This document shows, in pieces, positions 34,863 through 48,350 of a DNA stretch of 64,000 bases (within the stretch, counting starts at the first letter, position 1; each line of letters begins with the position of its first letter). A program made the translations under genes and the position numbers. A model generated the notes under the pieces. That model saw only the letters and a list, made by a program, of their open reading frames with translations, did not search any database and had not been told where the DNA came from. The stretch is from Nageia nagi. Taxonomy: Eukaryota > Pinophyta. Location: the NCBI GenBank assembly GCA_050084985.1, contig JBITNC010000001.1, positions 95,294,001 through 95,358,000 of the forward strand, read 5' to 3'.

Positions 34863-37800
34863 TCAGCAATTTTTCGTACATGGACAATACTCCAAGTGTA
34901 TGATGTCATCTAGAACCTTCTCCCTAATAAAATGGGCTTGGATTTCCACATGTTTAGTTCTCTGATGGAACATAGGATTCTTAGCCAAAGAGATAGCCGA
35001 TTGATTGTCTGAAGAAATAAGAGATGGGCCATTTTGCTTATACCCAATTTCGTTCAAAGATGCCTCAGCCAAATAGCTTCTTGGGCGGTAACAGACATGG
35101 CTCGATATTTGGCTTCAGTGGTAGAAAGAGTCACAGTAGGTTACTTCTAGGAAGCCCAGGAGATAGCACCTGAACCAATGCTGAACACATATGCAGAGGT
35201 TGATTTTCTATCATCTCTATCTCCCCCATAATTAGAATCTGAGAATCCTGAGAGAACAATCGAGGGCACTTTGGAATACTTAAGAGTAAGATCCTTTGTC
35301 CCTGCCACATACCTCAAGATTTGCTTCACAGCATTAAGGTGTTCAACATATGGTTTTTGCATGAATCGTGCCATCAGATTCACTGCAAAGGCAATATCAG
35401 GTTCGAGAGATAGTTAAATACAAAGACTACCAATCAATTGCCTATAAGCTGTAGCATCAACCAACTGAGAATTGAGCTCAGTGATACAACAATTCCAGGA
35501 GAAATAGTTATTGTAGCATATCTACACTCCCATTCCAAACTTTTGCAAGATGTCTGATATATACTTAGATTGACTAAGATAAGTACAATCTTTGTGTTGG
35601 TATACTTGCATTCGAAGATAGTAATGCAATAGACCTAGATCACTCATTTCAAATGTTGACTTCAGTTTGGATATGCACTCTTAGATGATTTCAATATTGT
35701 TGCCTGTTATGATAAGATCATCCACATAAAGGAGAATTAAGACCATGTCTTTTCCTTGATTGAGTACATAAGATCTGAGTCAGAGAAGCACTTGGAAAAA
35801 CCAATATCTACAAAGAATCCTAAAATTTTCTTGTACCATGGTCTAGGTGCTTGTTTAAGTCCATACAAAGACTTCGTTAGCTTGCACACAAGAGACTCTT
35901 TTCCTTATGAACAAATCCTTCTGGTTGATTCATGTAGATTTCTGCATCCAAGTCACCATTGAGAAATGCACTCTTAACATAAAGTTGAAAAACTTTCCAA
36001 CCTTGAACTGCAGAAAGATCAAGGATTATCCTGACAGTAGGCATCTTGGACATAGGAGCAAAGGTTTCCTCATAATCAATACCATATTTTGATCGAACAT
36101 TTGGCCACTAACCTTGCTTTGTATTTTTCAACTTCTCATCAGAGTTGTACTTGACCTTGTATATCCATTTATTTCCAATCACATTTTTCTCATTGGGATA
36201 AGGAACCGAATCCAAGTTTCATTTTTCATGAGTGCCTCATACTCAACTTTCATAGCTTCCATCCAACACTCTTGCTTGGAAGCTTCTTTGAATGATGATG
36301 GCTCATTCATATTATTAATTTTGGCAAATAAGGATTTATCAAGGTCATACTCCTTGTAATTCTTTGAGTTGGAGAATTTTGCTCTTGTGGTGACTTCCCT
36401 ACATGATCATCCAACAGTTAGGTGTAGGTGTAGAATCATCTGAATCAGACACCTCAGCATGAGAAGTCGTATCCTCAGGAAGTTCATTGAACTTGACATC
36501 CCTAGAAACAAAGACTATTTTATGGGATGAGGAGTAGAGCCTGTAACCTCTATGCTGATTATCATACCCCACAAAGATGCATTTTTCTGATCTTTTGTCT
36601 AGCTTCTTTCTTTTCTCTGAGGTAATGAAGGTAAATGCATCACAACCAAAGACTCTAAAGTGTGAGATGTTAGGTTTCTTTCCTGTCCATGCTTCATATG
36701 GAGTTTTACCTTCAACTGCTTTAGTAGGACACCTATTTAGGGTGTGAATGCAGTGTGAATAGCTTCTCCCCATAAGAAACTAGGAAGGTTACCCAACATG
36801 CATCTTGCCATTTCCATAATGGTGCGATTCTTCCTTTCAGCAACTCCATTTTTCTGAGGGGTGTAAGGGATTGTGAATTATCACTTGATCCCATGTTTAA
36901 CACAATAATCATGAAACTCATTACTATTATACTCACCCCCATTATCAGATATCAGCATCTTGATCTTAAAATCAGTTTGATTTTCAACAAGAGCCTTGAA
37001 GTCTTTAAATCGGTCAAAAGTTTGATCCTTGTGCTCAAGTAGATAACCAAATGTCATCCTACTAAAGTCATCAATGAAGGTCAGAACATAAGAAGCTCCC
37101 CCTAGAGACTTAGTCTGAAATGGACCCATCAAATCTGAATGCATAAGCTGAAGAGAGACGAGTAGCTCGAGTTGCCTTATCCTTTTCAAACTTTTGCCTA
37201 TTCATCTTTCCTAGAATGCACCTTTCACAAAGACCAATTGTGGGTGAAATATTAGGTAAACCTTCCACAAGTTCTTGATTTTTCATATCTTGAATTCTCT
37301 TGTGGTTAAGGTGCCCTAATCTTGATGCCAAAGATTACCTTTTGAACAAACATTTGTAGCAAGACAAATCTTTGAAGGTACTTGATCCATAATATAAAGG
37401 TCATTCTTTGCTGATCCTTTCATCAAGGTGGCAAGTCCTTTCTTAACACACTAGGAGTGTCAGGTAAACTCAAATGAGCATCCTTTCCTTGTAATCTGAA
37501 TTACGGAGATAAGATTCATCCTTAGTTTAGGCACATAAAAGACATTATCAAGAGCCTTTCCATGAATCTTCACATTCCCTATTCCTTGAGCATCAAGGAC
37601 TGTATTATCACCTATCACAACTGTATCCTTGTTGTACTTATGAAAGTTTTTGAAACTTATCCTTTTCATAACACATGTGATTAGTGCATCCTAAATCAAC
37701 AATCCAATCATTTGAAATAGTTTGAGTCATTGAGTAGTAGGCAACAGTAGCAACATGCTTGTTCTTTTTATTATTGAAATTTCTCACATTTGCATTTCCC

Positions 37801-38645
37801 TTACCTTTTTGAGCAAATTTGTTTTTGCGACAATCATACTCTTTGTGCCCAAAGATGCCACAAAAGTTACAATTTCCATCAAACTTTTCCTGCGGTGTTG
37901 GTTTGCTTGATCCAGCTTTGTCATTCCTTTGCTTGAAGTTGTCATGCTTTTGATGGTAGATGAGGATTTGTTATCTTTGAATTTATAATGTTTGAACTCT
38001 TCTTGAAAGGAGTTTTGGTTCTCCTAGAGAAATGCTATTATCCTTTGGAGAAATGTTCAACATTTTCTTGTTCAAAGTTTCCTCATGCTTCAGAAGGAGT
38101 CTAGAAAGGTTGTCAAGAGAGATAACATCTTCTTCATCATCAAGCCTAGTCTCCATAACTGTGACAAAGTTACTGAACTTTGTAGAGAGGCTTTGAAGAA
38201 TGATGAAGACCATGAACTCATCATTGATCCAATTGCACCCACAGCCAACCAGTTGTGTCCTGAGGTAATGATTTTATTCAAGTACATAGAGGCACTTTCA
38301 TCTTCACCTTGATGATATTGCAACAACTTTTGTAGAATGGTGAACCTTATTGAAAATTTGGACCCAAGGTAAATTTTCTTTAGTCTTTTCCCAAGCTTCT
38401 TTTGCTGATGTCAAGGAAGAGATCATGAGAAGGATGTCATCTGAAACTACACGATAGATCATTGAATTTGCTAACTCATTCTTTGAGTTGTAGATTTCAA
38501 GGGCCTTCTCATCTGTAGGAGCGACTAGATCTTCATTAACTGTCTACCATAGCTTCCTTGCTTGTAACTTAGCTCTCATACGAGGTTCCCATATGCCAAG
38601 TTGGAACCATCGAGTATATGCTTGGGTATGAAGGTTTCAACCATT
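34863..38645 (-). pseudogene. Ty1/copia gag-pol of element 1, frame-broken
   Basis: Domains from the right: gag (38640-37900; MVFIILQSLSTKF, LSRLLLKHEETL) with zinc knuckle CNFCGIFGHKEYDC (about 37878-37837); protease site WIVDLGCTNHMC (37706-37671), where Leu replaces the usual Ser after the active Asp; GAG-pre-integrase HLNHKRI...CERCILGKM (37330-37200). Next come the integrase core, with Asp in HSDLMGPF, Asp in SDNGGEY and a following Glu (37180-36890), and its C-terminus FRVFGCDAFTFI, IFVGYDNQHRGYRLY (36680-36530). Reverse transcriptase has LLYVDDLIITGN (about 35738-35703), and RNase H runs 35383-34863. All catalytic motifs but the protease Ser are present, yet the frame is split by several stops and shifts, so the copy as read is inactive. 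Confidence 0.85.
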
Positions 38646-40034
38646 GTCTATACAAAAGTAAATATGCAATAAGAATGCAAAATTTTTACAAGTTTCCATC
38701 TATACAAATCAAACAGTAAGTAAATATGTCCCACATGTGCATACTTATAACCATGATCCATAGAGGAATAAAGTTGGGGTTGTTTTCTTGTATAGAATTA
38801 GGCCTTCACCTGGATGCCCGCAAGGTGGAGCCCAGGTACTACAGTCCTCAACCAGTTCACCTTGGTCAGTAATATACTCTCACAAGGGGAAGTACCAACT
38901 ATTTTCCAAGGATTCGATGTATCTTGGATTGGCCATTTTAATTATTTGATTAAGGTTTTCAGTTTTCCTCCTAGGTTATCAGGATAATCCTTGAATGGAT
39001 GTGCAGGACATGTGGAATCACTACACACATGCCTTTCCACCTAATAGAGTTATGTCCAATCCAACAAAGGTCTTAGGGGCAATTAAGATGGACTTACCAC
39101 CACTTGGGTCTTCGGACTAAAAGGGCTCCATTCTGCCCTATCCTTACCTTATGGCTCCCCAAACAAGTCATGTTGTGGAAGAATACGTGCGGATGTGTTC
39201 ATTTTAGGGGTTACTTTCAATATTTCTATTTTCAAGTATAAGCAAATTGTGTAAAAAATATAAAGTAAAGTAAAATTGAAAAAACCTTAAAAAGTCCAAT
39301 GGGTTTTGTACTAACCCCTAAAGGACATTTTACATTTTGTATATTTTGCTCAATTCATTCAAACACTTAATGAATTTTTAAAAAAGAACTAAGTCCTACT
39401 TAGCATTTAATTCATAACATGCATTATTCCATGACTTAAAAAAATTTAAGTAATCATGCATCATGCATTATTTAATTAAAAATTTAAGTCCTAAGCATGT
39501 TTTATTCCTCAAACAAGATAAAGATACATGCATCATAAGTCTAGCATGCCAATATCTAGATAAAGTTTACAAGATAAAGAGACATGCATCACAAGTCTAG
39601 CATGCAAGATCTAGATAAAATTTAAGTAAAAATTATACCAATTCCCCCTTTTTCACTTAAGGTTTTATCCCTAAAAAAAATGTATGCTAAGACTTGTCTT
39701 ATAAGTATGCATTTTAAGTAAAAAAAATTCCCTTATTTACTTAAAAAATAGCATACTTAGACTAAATTACTATGCTTAGAGAGAAAAAAATGCTAAGAGG
39801 TTAGCATTCTAGAAATTGCATGTGCATCTTAGTAAATTAAACATGCAATAAAAAATATTCTAAGCATTTTTTAAAAAGTAAGCTAAGTTTAACTTAAAAA
39901 ATATTCACCACTTACCAAGTCTCCAAGAATTAAATGGAAAAGGAAGGAGACCCATACCCCTACTTCATGCATTTTAATGCTTCTCCTACCTCAAGCACTA
40001 AAAAAAATACTCCTAAGTCAAAAAACAATTAAAT
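38646..40034 (-). other. Leader of copia element 1
   Basis: About 1.4 kb of AT-rich sequence between the primer-binding site and gag with no coding frame. The lysine/asparagine-rich A runs are typical of untranslated leaders. Confidence 0.5.
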
Positions 40035-40046
40035 GCTCTGATACCA
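40035..40046 (-). other. Primer-binding site of copia element 1
   Basis: The minus strand reads TGGTATCAGAGC two bases after the 5' LTR end; complementary to initiator Met tRNA. Confidence 0.9.
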
Positions 40047-40048
40047 AT

Positions 40049-40520
40049 TGAAAGAATTAGCACTACTCTAATCCTCAAGGTACAAGACTAGGAAGCTCAA
40101 TCACACAACATTCACACAAGATAACACAAGTGTAATGTGGTTCCTCCCTCCTTGGGAGTACATCCACAACTAGTATCTCAATTCTCAAGTATGCCCCTCT
40201 TACAACAATTCTCTTCCTCTCTCCTACACAAACTAGTAGAGTAATCTTACTCCAAAACTTAGATATGTTACAAAAGGAGAGGCCCTCTATTTATAGCTTG
40301 AGAGCACCTCCCTAACCTCCCTTTAACCCAAGGGTAAGGTTAGGGTTACAATAAATGTGTGACCTAACTTTAACCTACCAACTAACCCCATGGTTAGGTC
40401 AAAGTCTACACATAATAAAGAATTCAATTAATCCCTTAAGGTATCTACATATCCTTTAAGTGATTAATTGAACTTACAAGGAGTTTAGATATTCACAATA
40501 TTTCATTACAAATTCTAACA
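40049..40520 (-). repeat. 5' LTR of copia element 1
   Basis: 472 bp bounded by TG...CA with short imperfect inverted ends. The minus strand has a TATA box CTATAAATAG (40298-40289). The LTR shares its layout and scattered blocks (for example AAGATAACACAAG and GTGGTTCCTCC) with the LTRs of copia element 2. Confidence 0.8.
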
Positions 40521-40599
40521 TTTGTGAATCTTGAAAATTAATAGAATCTACCCTATAATGGAGTACTCTCTTGATAGAGAGGAACCACTATACATGATT

Positions 40600-43178
40600 G
40601 TCTCACTTGTGTGTGATTGAGTGATTGTTTCTTAAGTTATTTATTAGAAGTATAATAACACTCCAAGGTGATCTTAGGTGTAGGAGGATTCATCTCTTTC
40701 ATCATATAATGCCTTAGCATTTGAGTGGTGTAGACAATAGCATAACACAACTTCTCAATTGGAGTATACCTTATTTCCATATCATGCAAAGTTTTTGATA
40801 AATAATACACAAATCTTTTTTTATTTTCATTATTAATTTGCACCAAAATAGTTTCTAAAGCATGATTTGTAGCTGAAATGTAAAAATATAAATGTCTTTC
40901 ATGAATAATAGGTTTCAAAATAGATGATTAAGTAAGTACCTTTTGATGTCCTCAAGTGCTTTCTAATATGCTTCAATCCAAACATATTTATTTCCTTTCT
41001 TAAGAAAATAGGAGAAAGGACCTATCCTATTTGCCAATTGATATATGAATCTTTTGATTGCTTTTACTTACCCTTGTAAACTTTGAAGTTACTTATTTTT
41101 CTTAGGTGGAGGCATGTCCATGATAGCTTTGACCTTTTTGGGTTCAAATTTTAATCTTCTTATAAACACAATATATTCTAACAATTTTCCACATAATACT
41201 CCAAATACACATTTCTTAGGATTGAGCTTCAAATTGAACTATCTCATTCTTTCAAAAATAACTCTAAGTCTTGTAAATGATCCTCATTTTTTTTATATTT
41301 GGTAAGAATATCATCAACATATACTTCAATAAATTTATGAATAAAATAGTGAAACATAGTCACCATTGCTCTTTGGCATGTTTCTTTAGCATTTTTGAGA
41401 CTGAAGAGTATGAATATATAACAAAATATGCCCCAAGGTGTAGTGAAGGAAGTCTTGTGTTGATCCTTATCTCATTTTAACCTAAGAAATCATCCATGAA
41501 TGATAACATCTCATGGCTTGCAGTTGAATCTATAATTATATCAATGTGTGGCAAAGGAAAATTATCTTTAGGATAAGCCTTATTAAAATCTCTAAAAATT
41601 CAACATATAATCTCTCCATTTAGTTTTATAGCAAGAATAATGTTAGATAACCATGGTGAATAATGAATAGGTTCAATAAAAGTCAACCTTATAATACTTA
41701 TCTATTTTATTCTTGACTAGAAAAGAATGCTTAGTGTGCATATGTCTTCTTTTCTAGTGTACAAGCTTAGCATGCTCATGTATAACTAAGTCATGAGTGA
41801 CAAAAGAAAGATCCAATCTAGTCATATCACTATATTTCTAAGAAAATATATCTCCAAAATTTGTAAGAAACTCTTGATATTTCAATTTTTCATCACCAAC
41901 AAGTTTATTTCCAATGTGAACTATTCATGACATATATTTAGTATTAATGTCTATCTCAACTGTAGGATCATTCAACCAATGTATTTCATCACTAGGTTGG
42001 GAAAGAAAAGGCAATGTCCCTAATCCTATTATGCCATAAGAGAAACCATGTCACAAACACTTACACTTATCCCTAGCTACCTAGCCTATTCTACTGTGAG
42101 GAAAGATAAATGTAGGCTAGTGTATCAGGGAAGAACCTACTATGTCATCCATCTCATCTTCAAAATATGTATGAGAATGGAGTGCAATTTTTCTTATCTC
42201 TTAGTATGATACTTTTTGAACTCAATTATGCCCCTAACATATGTAGAAGTGTATTATATATCTCAAACATATGATCAATCTAAGGAACTATCTTATTTAA
42301 TAAGGGATAGTCTGAATCAATATATATCTTCTCAACATGGATGGTAATGGTAGCATTAGCTCTATCCCTAATGTAAGCATGCATCTTCCTATTTCTTTTG
42401 ATCTACTTTAGTGATTCAAGTACTAACTCAACCATTTTCACTATTTGTTCATCTAATTCTAAGCCAGATAATTTATCATTGCTATTTGAAACTAGGGTCT
42501 TCTTTCTATATTTTGATCTAATTCCACTTTTTCCTTCATTTGATTTAAATATTTTTGCAATTAACTCTTCAATTTCTTGATCATATTTACATGGTCCTTT
42601 ACCTCTATATCATCTTGATTCCATGTACTGTGGGTTAATGGTATGTGACACTATATAGCTTTAGTTTTTTTGTTAAATTTGGCACATATGGCTATATGTG
42701 TTCAAAATCACTCTTCATATCCAAATTTGATGTATCTATATTGTACAAAACTTCTTTTGTATTATCATTGATAGATTGATACCATACATTACCATATTTT
42801 GACTAAGTAAGATAACACAAATGATCATTCTCTTCTAAATCTGAGCATGGATGCTTATGTCGATGAAAATGTTGGTGTTGGTGTGAACACTAGCTTTCTT
42901 TGAAGTACCATACCTACCAAAAAAACTTATTTCTCTTTTATTACTTTCTAAATGATTTTGTAAGTTCCAACACATGTTTCCTTATACAAATACATACTAT
43001 CATCTTTATCTTCTTGTATCTCTATTTCTCTATAAGGAATAATAGTATCTTTGATGCTTCTAATCATGTTTGTATTTTCTTATGCAACTTCAATCACATA
43101 TTCTTTTCTTTCATGGTTAAACTTTAATCATATATGTTAAGTAGATGGTACGTACCTCATAGGATGTATCCATGTTCT
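40600..43178 (-). pseudogene. Ty3/gypsy reverse transcriptase and RNase H, left part of a split element
   Basis: The minus strand encodes typical gypsy RT: FRDFNKAYPKDNFPLP-like sequence (about 41600-41550), KTSFTTPWGIFCYIF and LKNAKETCQRAMVTMF (41440-41360), and IEVYVDDIL (41331-41305) with the catalytic YVDD. RNase H follows (40918-40690; YISATNHALETILVQI, RFVYYLSKTLHDMEIRYTPIEK). Integrase is missing: similarity stops at about 40690, close to the LTR of copia element 1. The right part of the same element, protease and gag, resumes at 51845 after copia element 2. Stops and shifts are frequent, so this is an old dead copy. Confidence 0.8.
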
Positions 43179-43677
43179 TGAGAGATTTGAACTATAACAT
43201 GAACAACTCTTAACTCCCAAGATCACATGAAATCTCACAATACACATATAACAAACTCATAAAGTAATTTCACAAAGATAACACAAGATGTAAGTGGTTC
43301 CTCCAACTAGGATTACATCCACTAACTAGATCTTTACTTCAATCATAAATACAACTCTCTTACAATCCTCCTAATGTCAACTCTTAAGCGCTATCCTATA
43401 GCATAATTTACTCCACAAATTGGTGTGTGATCACAAAGAAGGATCCTTATATTTATAGGCCAAAATCTCTTTTTGGATCACCTTTTATCTAATGTACAAA
43501 AGCATGACATGCACATCCTTTTATCCAAGGGCATGCTCATGACATGGAGTGTAAGACAAGTTACATTATCATATTCACTTAAATACTTAAGGTATCAAAT
43601 TATACCCTTAAGTATTAGTTAACTTACATAGAATATTATTACATAACCTTTACAATAATGTATTATACATTCCAACA
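43179..43677 (-). repeat. 3' LTR of copia element 2
   Basis: 499 bp, TG...CA. TATA-like TATAAATATAAG on the minus strand near 43448. Preceded on the minus strand by the polypurine tract AAGGGGGAG (43686-43678). Confidence 0.85.
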
Positions 43678-44461
43678 CTCCCCCTTAATGCAATATTGGG
43701 ATAGAGCGAATAAGAGAAAAAGTAAGAGAGTTCTCTTCAAAATAGATATAATGGAGATGAGAAATTTTTACATATTTGTGAAATAAGAAAGATCTAGTTT
43801 GAAACTCATTACTTTGCCAAATATAATCATTAACCATAACTAGTTTCAATGTACATGAAGTAGTCATCCAATTGGAAGTCATGAAGAGTCTCTAAGAGCC
43901 TGCATACTTGTAGTAAGTAACCTACAATCTCAAAGGAACCTGTAAGTCATAAGCAGCTCAAATAATAATATCAATTAGATGTAACATATTCATATCAAAT
44001 AAGGATAGATGAATCACTCAAATGCCATCATGAACTGATCAATGGTGCACTATAAGTCATCATGAAGATGCCAAGCCAAAACTCATAGTCACCTATGATA
44101 TATAAAATAGGTGTTGATAATCATTACAAAATAGAGCATGCACATAGGAGTTATTTACATATGGATAATTTAATAGTGTAAAATACACATAAGAGTTCCT
44201 CACATATGGATAACTGAACAATGCTAGATTGGCCAATCTTTTGCTTTAAAAATTTGTACAATAAGTTCCTCACATAGAGCAAACTTACCATGAAGGTTAC
44301 AACAAAATTAACACTATAAAACATAAAATCCTCCTAAGGGTGAAGTTGTCTAACAAATATGAATTCAACATAAGAATTCAAACTTCACTCCCCCTTAAGG
44401 GTAACTTTACCAACTTGATAGCATCCTTAAACTTATAGAACTAAGCTTTAGGGATGAGCTT

Positions 44462-47400
44462 GGTGAACAAATCAACAAAGTTTAAGGTGGATGGAAAAAA
44501 ATCTAGATTTATGTTTCCATGAAGAACATTATCCCTAATAAAATAGGTATGGATTTCCACATGTTTAGTTCTCTAATGGAACATAGGATTCTTAGCCAAT
44601 GAAATAGCCAACTAATTATCTAAAAAAATCAAAGATGAGCCACCTTGCTCATACCCAATTTCTTTCACAAGATGCCTTAGCCAAATGGCTTTTCCTAAGC
44701 TACAATAGACATGGCATGGTATTTAGATTCTATGGTGGAAAGAGAAATAGTAGGTTGGTTCTTGAAATCCTAAGAGATATCACCTAAACCAATGTTAAAC
44801 ACATACACAAAGGTTGATTTTCTATCATCTCTATCTCTCCCATAGCTAGAATCTAAAAATTTAGAGAGAAAAAATGAGGGAAATTTAGAATACTTGAGAG
44901 CAAGATCCTTAGTCCCTACAACATACCTCAAGATTTGCTTAATAGCATTGAGGTGCTCAACATATGGTTTTATGCGAATCATGCATGCAGATTCATTACA
45001 AGGTAATATATATCTTGGATATAATCAAATACAAAAGACTACCAATTAATTACCTGTAAGCTGTAGCATCAGCTAACTAAGAGTTGGAGCTCAAAGAAAT
45101 AGTAATTCTAGGAGAGACTGAGATCCCAACATATCTACACTCTTTCATTCCAAACTTCTACAATATGTCTGATATATACTTAGATTGATTGAGAGAAGTA
45201 CAATCTTTGTATTGATACACTTGCATTCCAAGATAGTAGTGTAAGAGACCAAGATCAATCATTTCAAATTTTGCCTTCAATTTGAATATGCACTCTCAAA
45301 TGATTTTATGATTATTCTTAGTTATAAAAAGATCATCTATATAAAGGAGAATCAAGACCATGTCTTTTCTCTGATTGAGCACATATAGATCAAAGTAAAA
45401 AAAAATACTTGGAGAATCCAATGTCTGTAAAGTACCTTGGAATCTTCTTGTACTAGGCTCTAGGTGCTTTCTTAAGTCTATATAATGACTTCTTTAGCTT
45501 GCACATAAAGCATTCTTTACCTTCCATAATAAACCCTTCTGGTTGATTCATGAAGATTTCCATATCTAAATCACCATTGAGAAATGCACTCTTGACATCA
45601 AGTTGAAATTTTTTTCATCTTTAAGCTACAAAAAAGAGCAAAGATAATTCTCATAGCAAGCATTTTTATCATGAGAGCAAAGATTTTCTCATAGTCTACA
45701 TCATATTTCTAAGCAAAACCTTTGGCTAATAACCTTACTTTGTATTTCTCAATATACCCAACTAAATTTAACTTGATCTTGTAGATCCACTTGTTACCAA
45801 TCATAATTTTTTCATTAGGATAAAAAACTAAATCTCAAGTTTCATTTTTCATAAGGGCCTCATATTCTACTTTCATGGATTCCATTCAGCACTCATGCTT
45901 AGAAGCTTCTTTAAAGGTTGAGCGCTCATAGCTTATTGTCAATATTAAAAAATAAGGATTTGTTCAAGGTCATGCTCCTTGTTATCCTTTGAGTTAGAAA
46001 GTATTATTCTTAAGGTGACTTATCTACATCAATATCTAACTAGCTAGGTGCAACTGAAGAGTCCTTTGGATCATCAACATTCTCATTAGAAGTAGATTCT
46101 TCAAGAAGTTCATTGAACTTTACATCCTTTGAAACAAACATGGCTTTGTATGATGGAGAGTAGATCCTATAGCCTCTATGTTGATTGTCATAACCCACAA
46201 AGATGTATTTTTCAACTCTTTTATCCAACTTCTTCCTTTTTTCAGAAATAATTTAGGAGAATGCTTCACAAACCAAACACCCTAAGGTGTGAAATGTTAG
46301 GTTTTCTTTTTTACCATGCTTCAAAAAGAGTTTTACCTTGAACAAATTTTTTGGGACACCTATTCAAGGTGTAAATAGTAGTACTCATAGCTTCACCCCA
46401 CAAGAAACTAGGAATATTACTCAACATGCATCTAACCATCTCCATAATTATCTTATTTTTCTTTTTAGTAACACCATTCTACTAAAGAGTGTATGGAATC
46501 ATAAACTACCTCTTGATCCTATACTTAGCACAATAGTCATTGAACTCATTGCTACTAATTCTCCCCCATTATTTGATCTTAACATCTTGATTTTAAGGTT
46601 AGTTTGATTCTCAAACAAAGGCCTTAAAATCTTAAAACTCTCAAAGATTTGATCCTTATACTCAAGTAGATACCTAAAGGTCATCCTACTAAATTCATCA
46701 ATGAAGGTTAAGATGTAATATGCTTCTCTAAGCGATTTAGTCTAAAACAAATCCATCAAATCTAAATGCATAAGTTGAAGAGGTTGAGATGCTCTTGTTG
46801 TATAATCTTTTTCAAACTTTTATATATGCATCTTGCCATGAATAAACTTCTCCCATAGACCAATTGAAGGGGAAATAGAAGGAAAACCTTCCACAAGTTC
46901 TTGGTCTTTCATGACTTGAATACTCTTATGGTTAAGGTGTCCTAAACATTGATGCCAAAGATTGCCTCTAAAATACACACTAGTAGAAAGAAACATCTTT
47001 GATGGAACTTGATCCACAATGTAGAGGTTATTTTTCACTAATCTTTTAACAAAGTGGTAAATCCTTTCTTAATGCACCAAGATTGATAGTTGAACTCAAA
47101 TGAGTACCCTTTTCTAGTAACTTGGATTATGGAGAAAAGGTTCATACTTAACTTAGGAACATAAAAATATTTTTAAGAACCTTTTCATGAATGAACACAC
47201 TCCCAATTCTTTGGACTTCAATGGTAGAGTTATCACCTATCACAATCACATTTTTACTATACTTGTGAAAGTTCTCAAGTTTATCCTTTTCAAATCATAG
47301 GTGATTAGTGCAACCCAAATCAACAATCCAATTAGATGAAAAAGAGGGAGACATGTATAGAGCACCATAGCAAAACCAACTTAAAAATTCTCCTTTTCTT

Positions 47401-48350
47401 TGAATTTTTTTACATTACCATTACCTTTTTTCTTTTTATCTTTTTTCTTTTTATAGAAATCAACTTCTTTGTGACCTTAGATGCCACAATATTATAATTA
47501 CTATCAAACTTTTTCCTAGGATAAGAATTGTTTACTTTGCTTTTCCCTATCTCTTTGCTTGAAGTGGTTGTTGTTGCCATTGTTCCTACTATTATTGTTG
47601 TTGTTGTTCTTATTATTGCCATTGTTCTTGATATTATTGTAGCCATTACCTCTTTTCTCAAACCTTTTGAAGAAAGAAATATAAGATTTCTTTTGATGGT
47701 TGAACTTCTCTTTTGAAAGGAGTTTTGATTGCTTCAAGAGTAGTATTATTATCTTTAGAAGAAGAATTCAACACCTTTTTGGTAAGGGTTTCCTCATGCT
47801 TCAAAAGGATCCTAGAAAGGTTTTCAAGAGAGAAGACTTCTTCTTCATCATCAAGCTTTATTTCCATAACCATCATAAAGTTTTCAAACTTTGAAGATAG
47901 GCTTTGAAGAATGATGAAGACCATGAATCATCATTGATCCAATTGCACCCACAAGCAAAAAGTTGGGTCTTAAGGTTAATTATTTTACTTAAGTAGAAAG
48001 CCACATTTTTATCTTCCTTTTAACTAGATTGAAGCAACTTTTGAAGAATAGTAAACCTTCTTGAAAACTTCAAACCAAGGTAGATTTGCTTAAGCTTATC
48101 CTAAGCTTCCTTTACTGAGGTTGAAGAGGAAATCATCAAGACCACATCATCTAAAATTGCATGGTAAATCATGGAGGTTTTCAACTCATTTTTTATGTTG
48201 TAAGCCTCTAATGCCTTCTCAAGTGTAGGAGGTACAACGTTCTCATTCACTATTTACCAAAGCTTCCTTACCTATAATTCAGCTCTCATTAATGGTTCTC
48301 AAATACCAAATTTGGAACTTTCAGAATATGTTTGGGTAAAAATAATTCTC
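44462..48350 (-). pseudogene. Ty1/copia gag-pol of element 2, heavily decayed
   Basis: Same domain order as copia element 1 but with more lesions. Gag at 48350-47400 (FIILQSLSSKFENF, LSRILLKHEETLTKK) is followed by an Asn-rich low-complexity insert (about 47560-47660). Then come GAG-pre-integrase HQCLGHLNHKSIQ (about 46930), integrase pieces (MTFRYLLEYKDQIF, FVGYDNQHRGYRIY), reverse transcriptase LLYIDDLFITK (about 45362-45325), and RNase H (KQILRYVVGTKDLALKYSK, about 44900). Frameshifts separate nearly every domain. Confidence 0.8.

Larger units (their letters stand above)
34283..40520 (-). mobile_element. Ty1/copia element 1, 3' end lost in the gap
   Basis: Minus-strand order from the right: 5' LTR 40520-40049 (472 bp, TGTTAGAATT...AATTCTTTCA), primer-binding site 40046-40035, long leader, gag, protease, integrase, reverse transcriptase, RNase H, then a repeat-rich 3' untranslated part, with the 3' LTR missing into the N run. 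It belongs to the same family as the element at 43179-51844 but its domains are better preserved. Its right end sits inside the older gypsy element; the target duplication cannot be confirmed because the other end is missing. Confidence 0.85.

Noticed and set aside
47528-47716. Asn- or Val-rich frames around a TTGTTG/TTATTG run
   Set aside because: Low-complexity sequence inside the gag of copia element 2; no independent gene.
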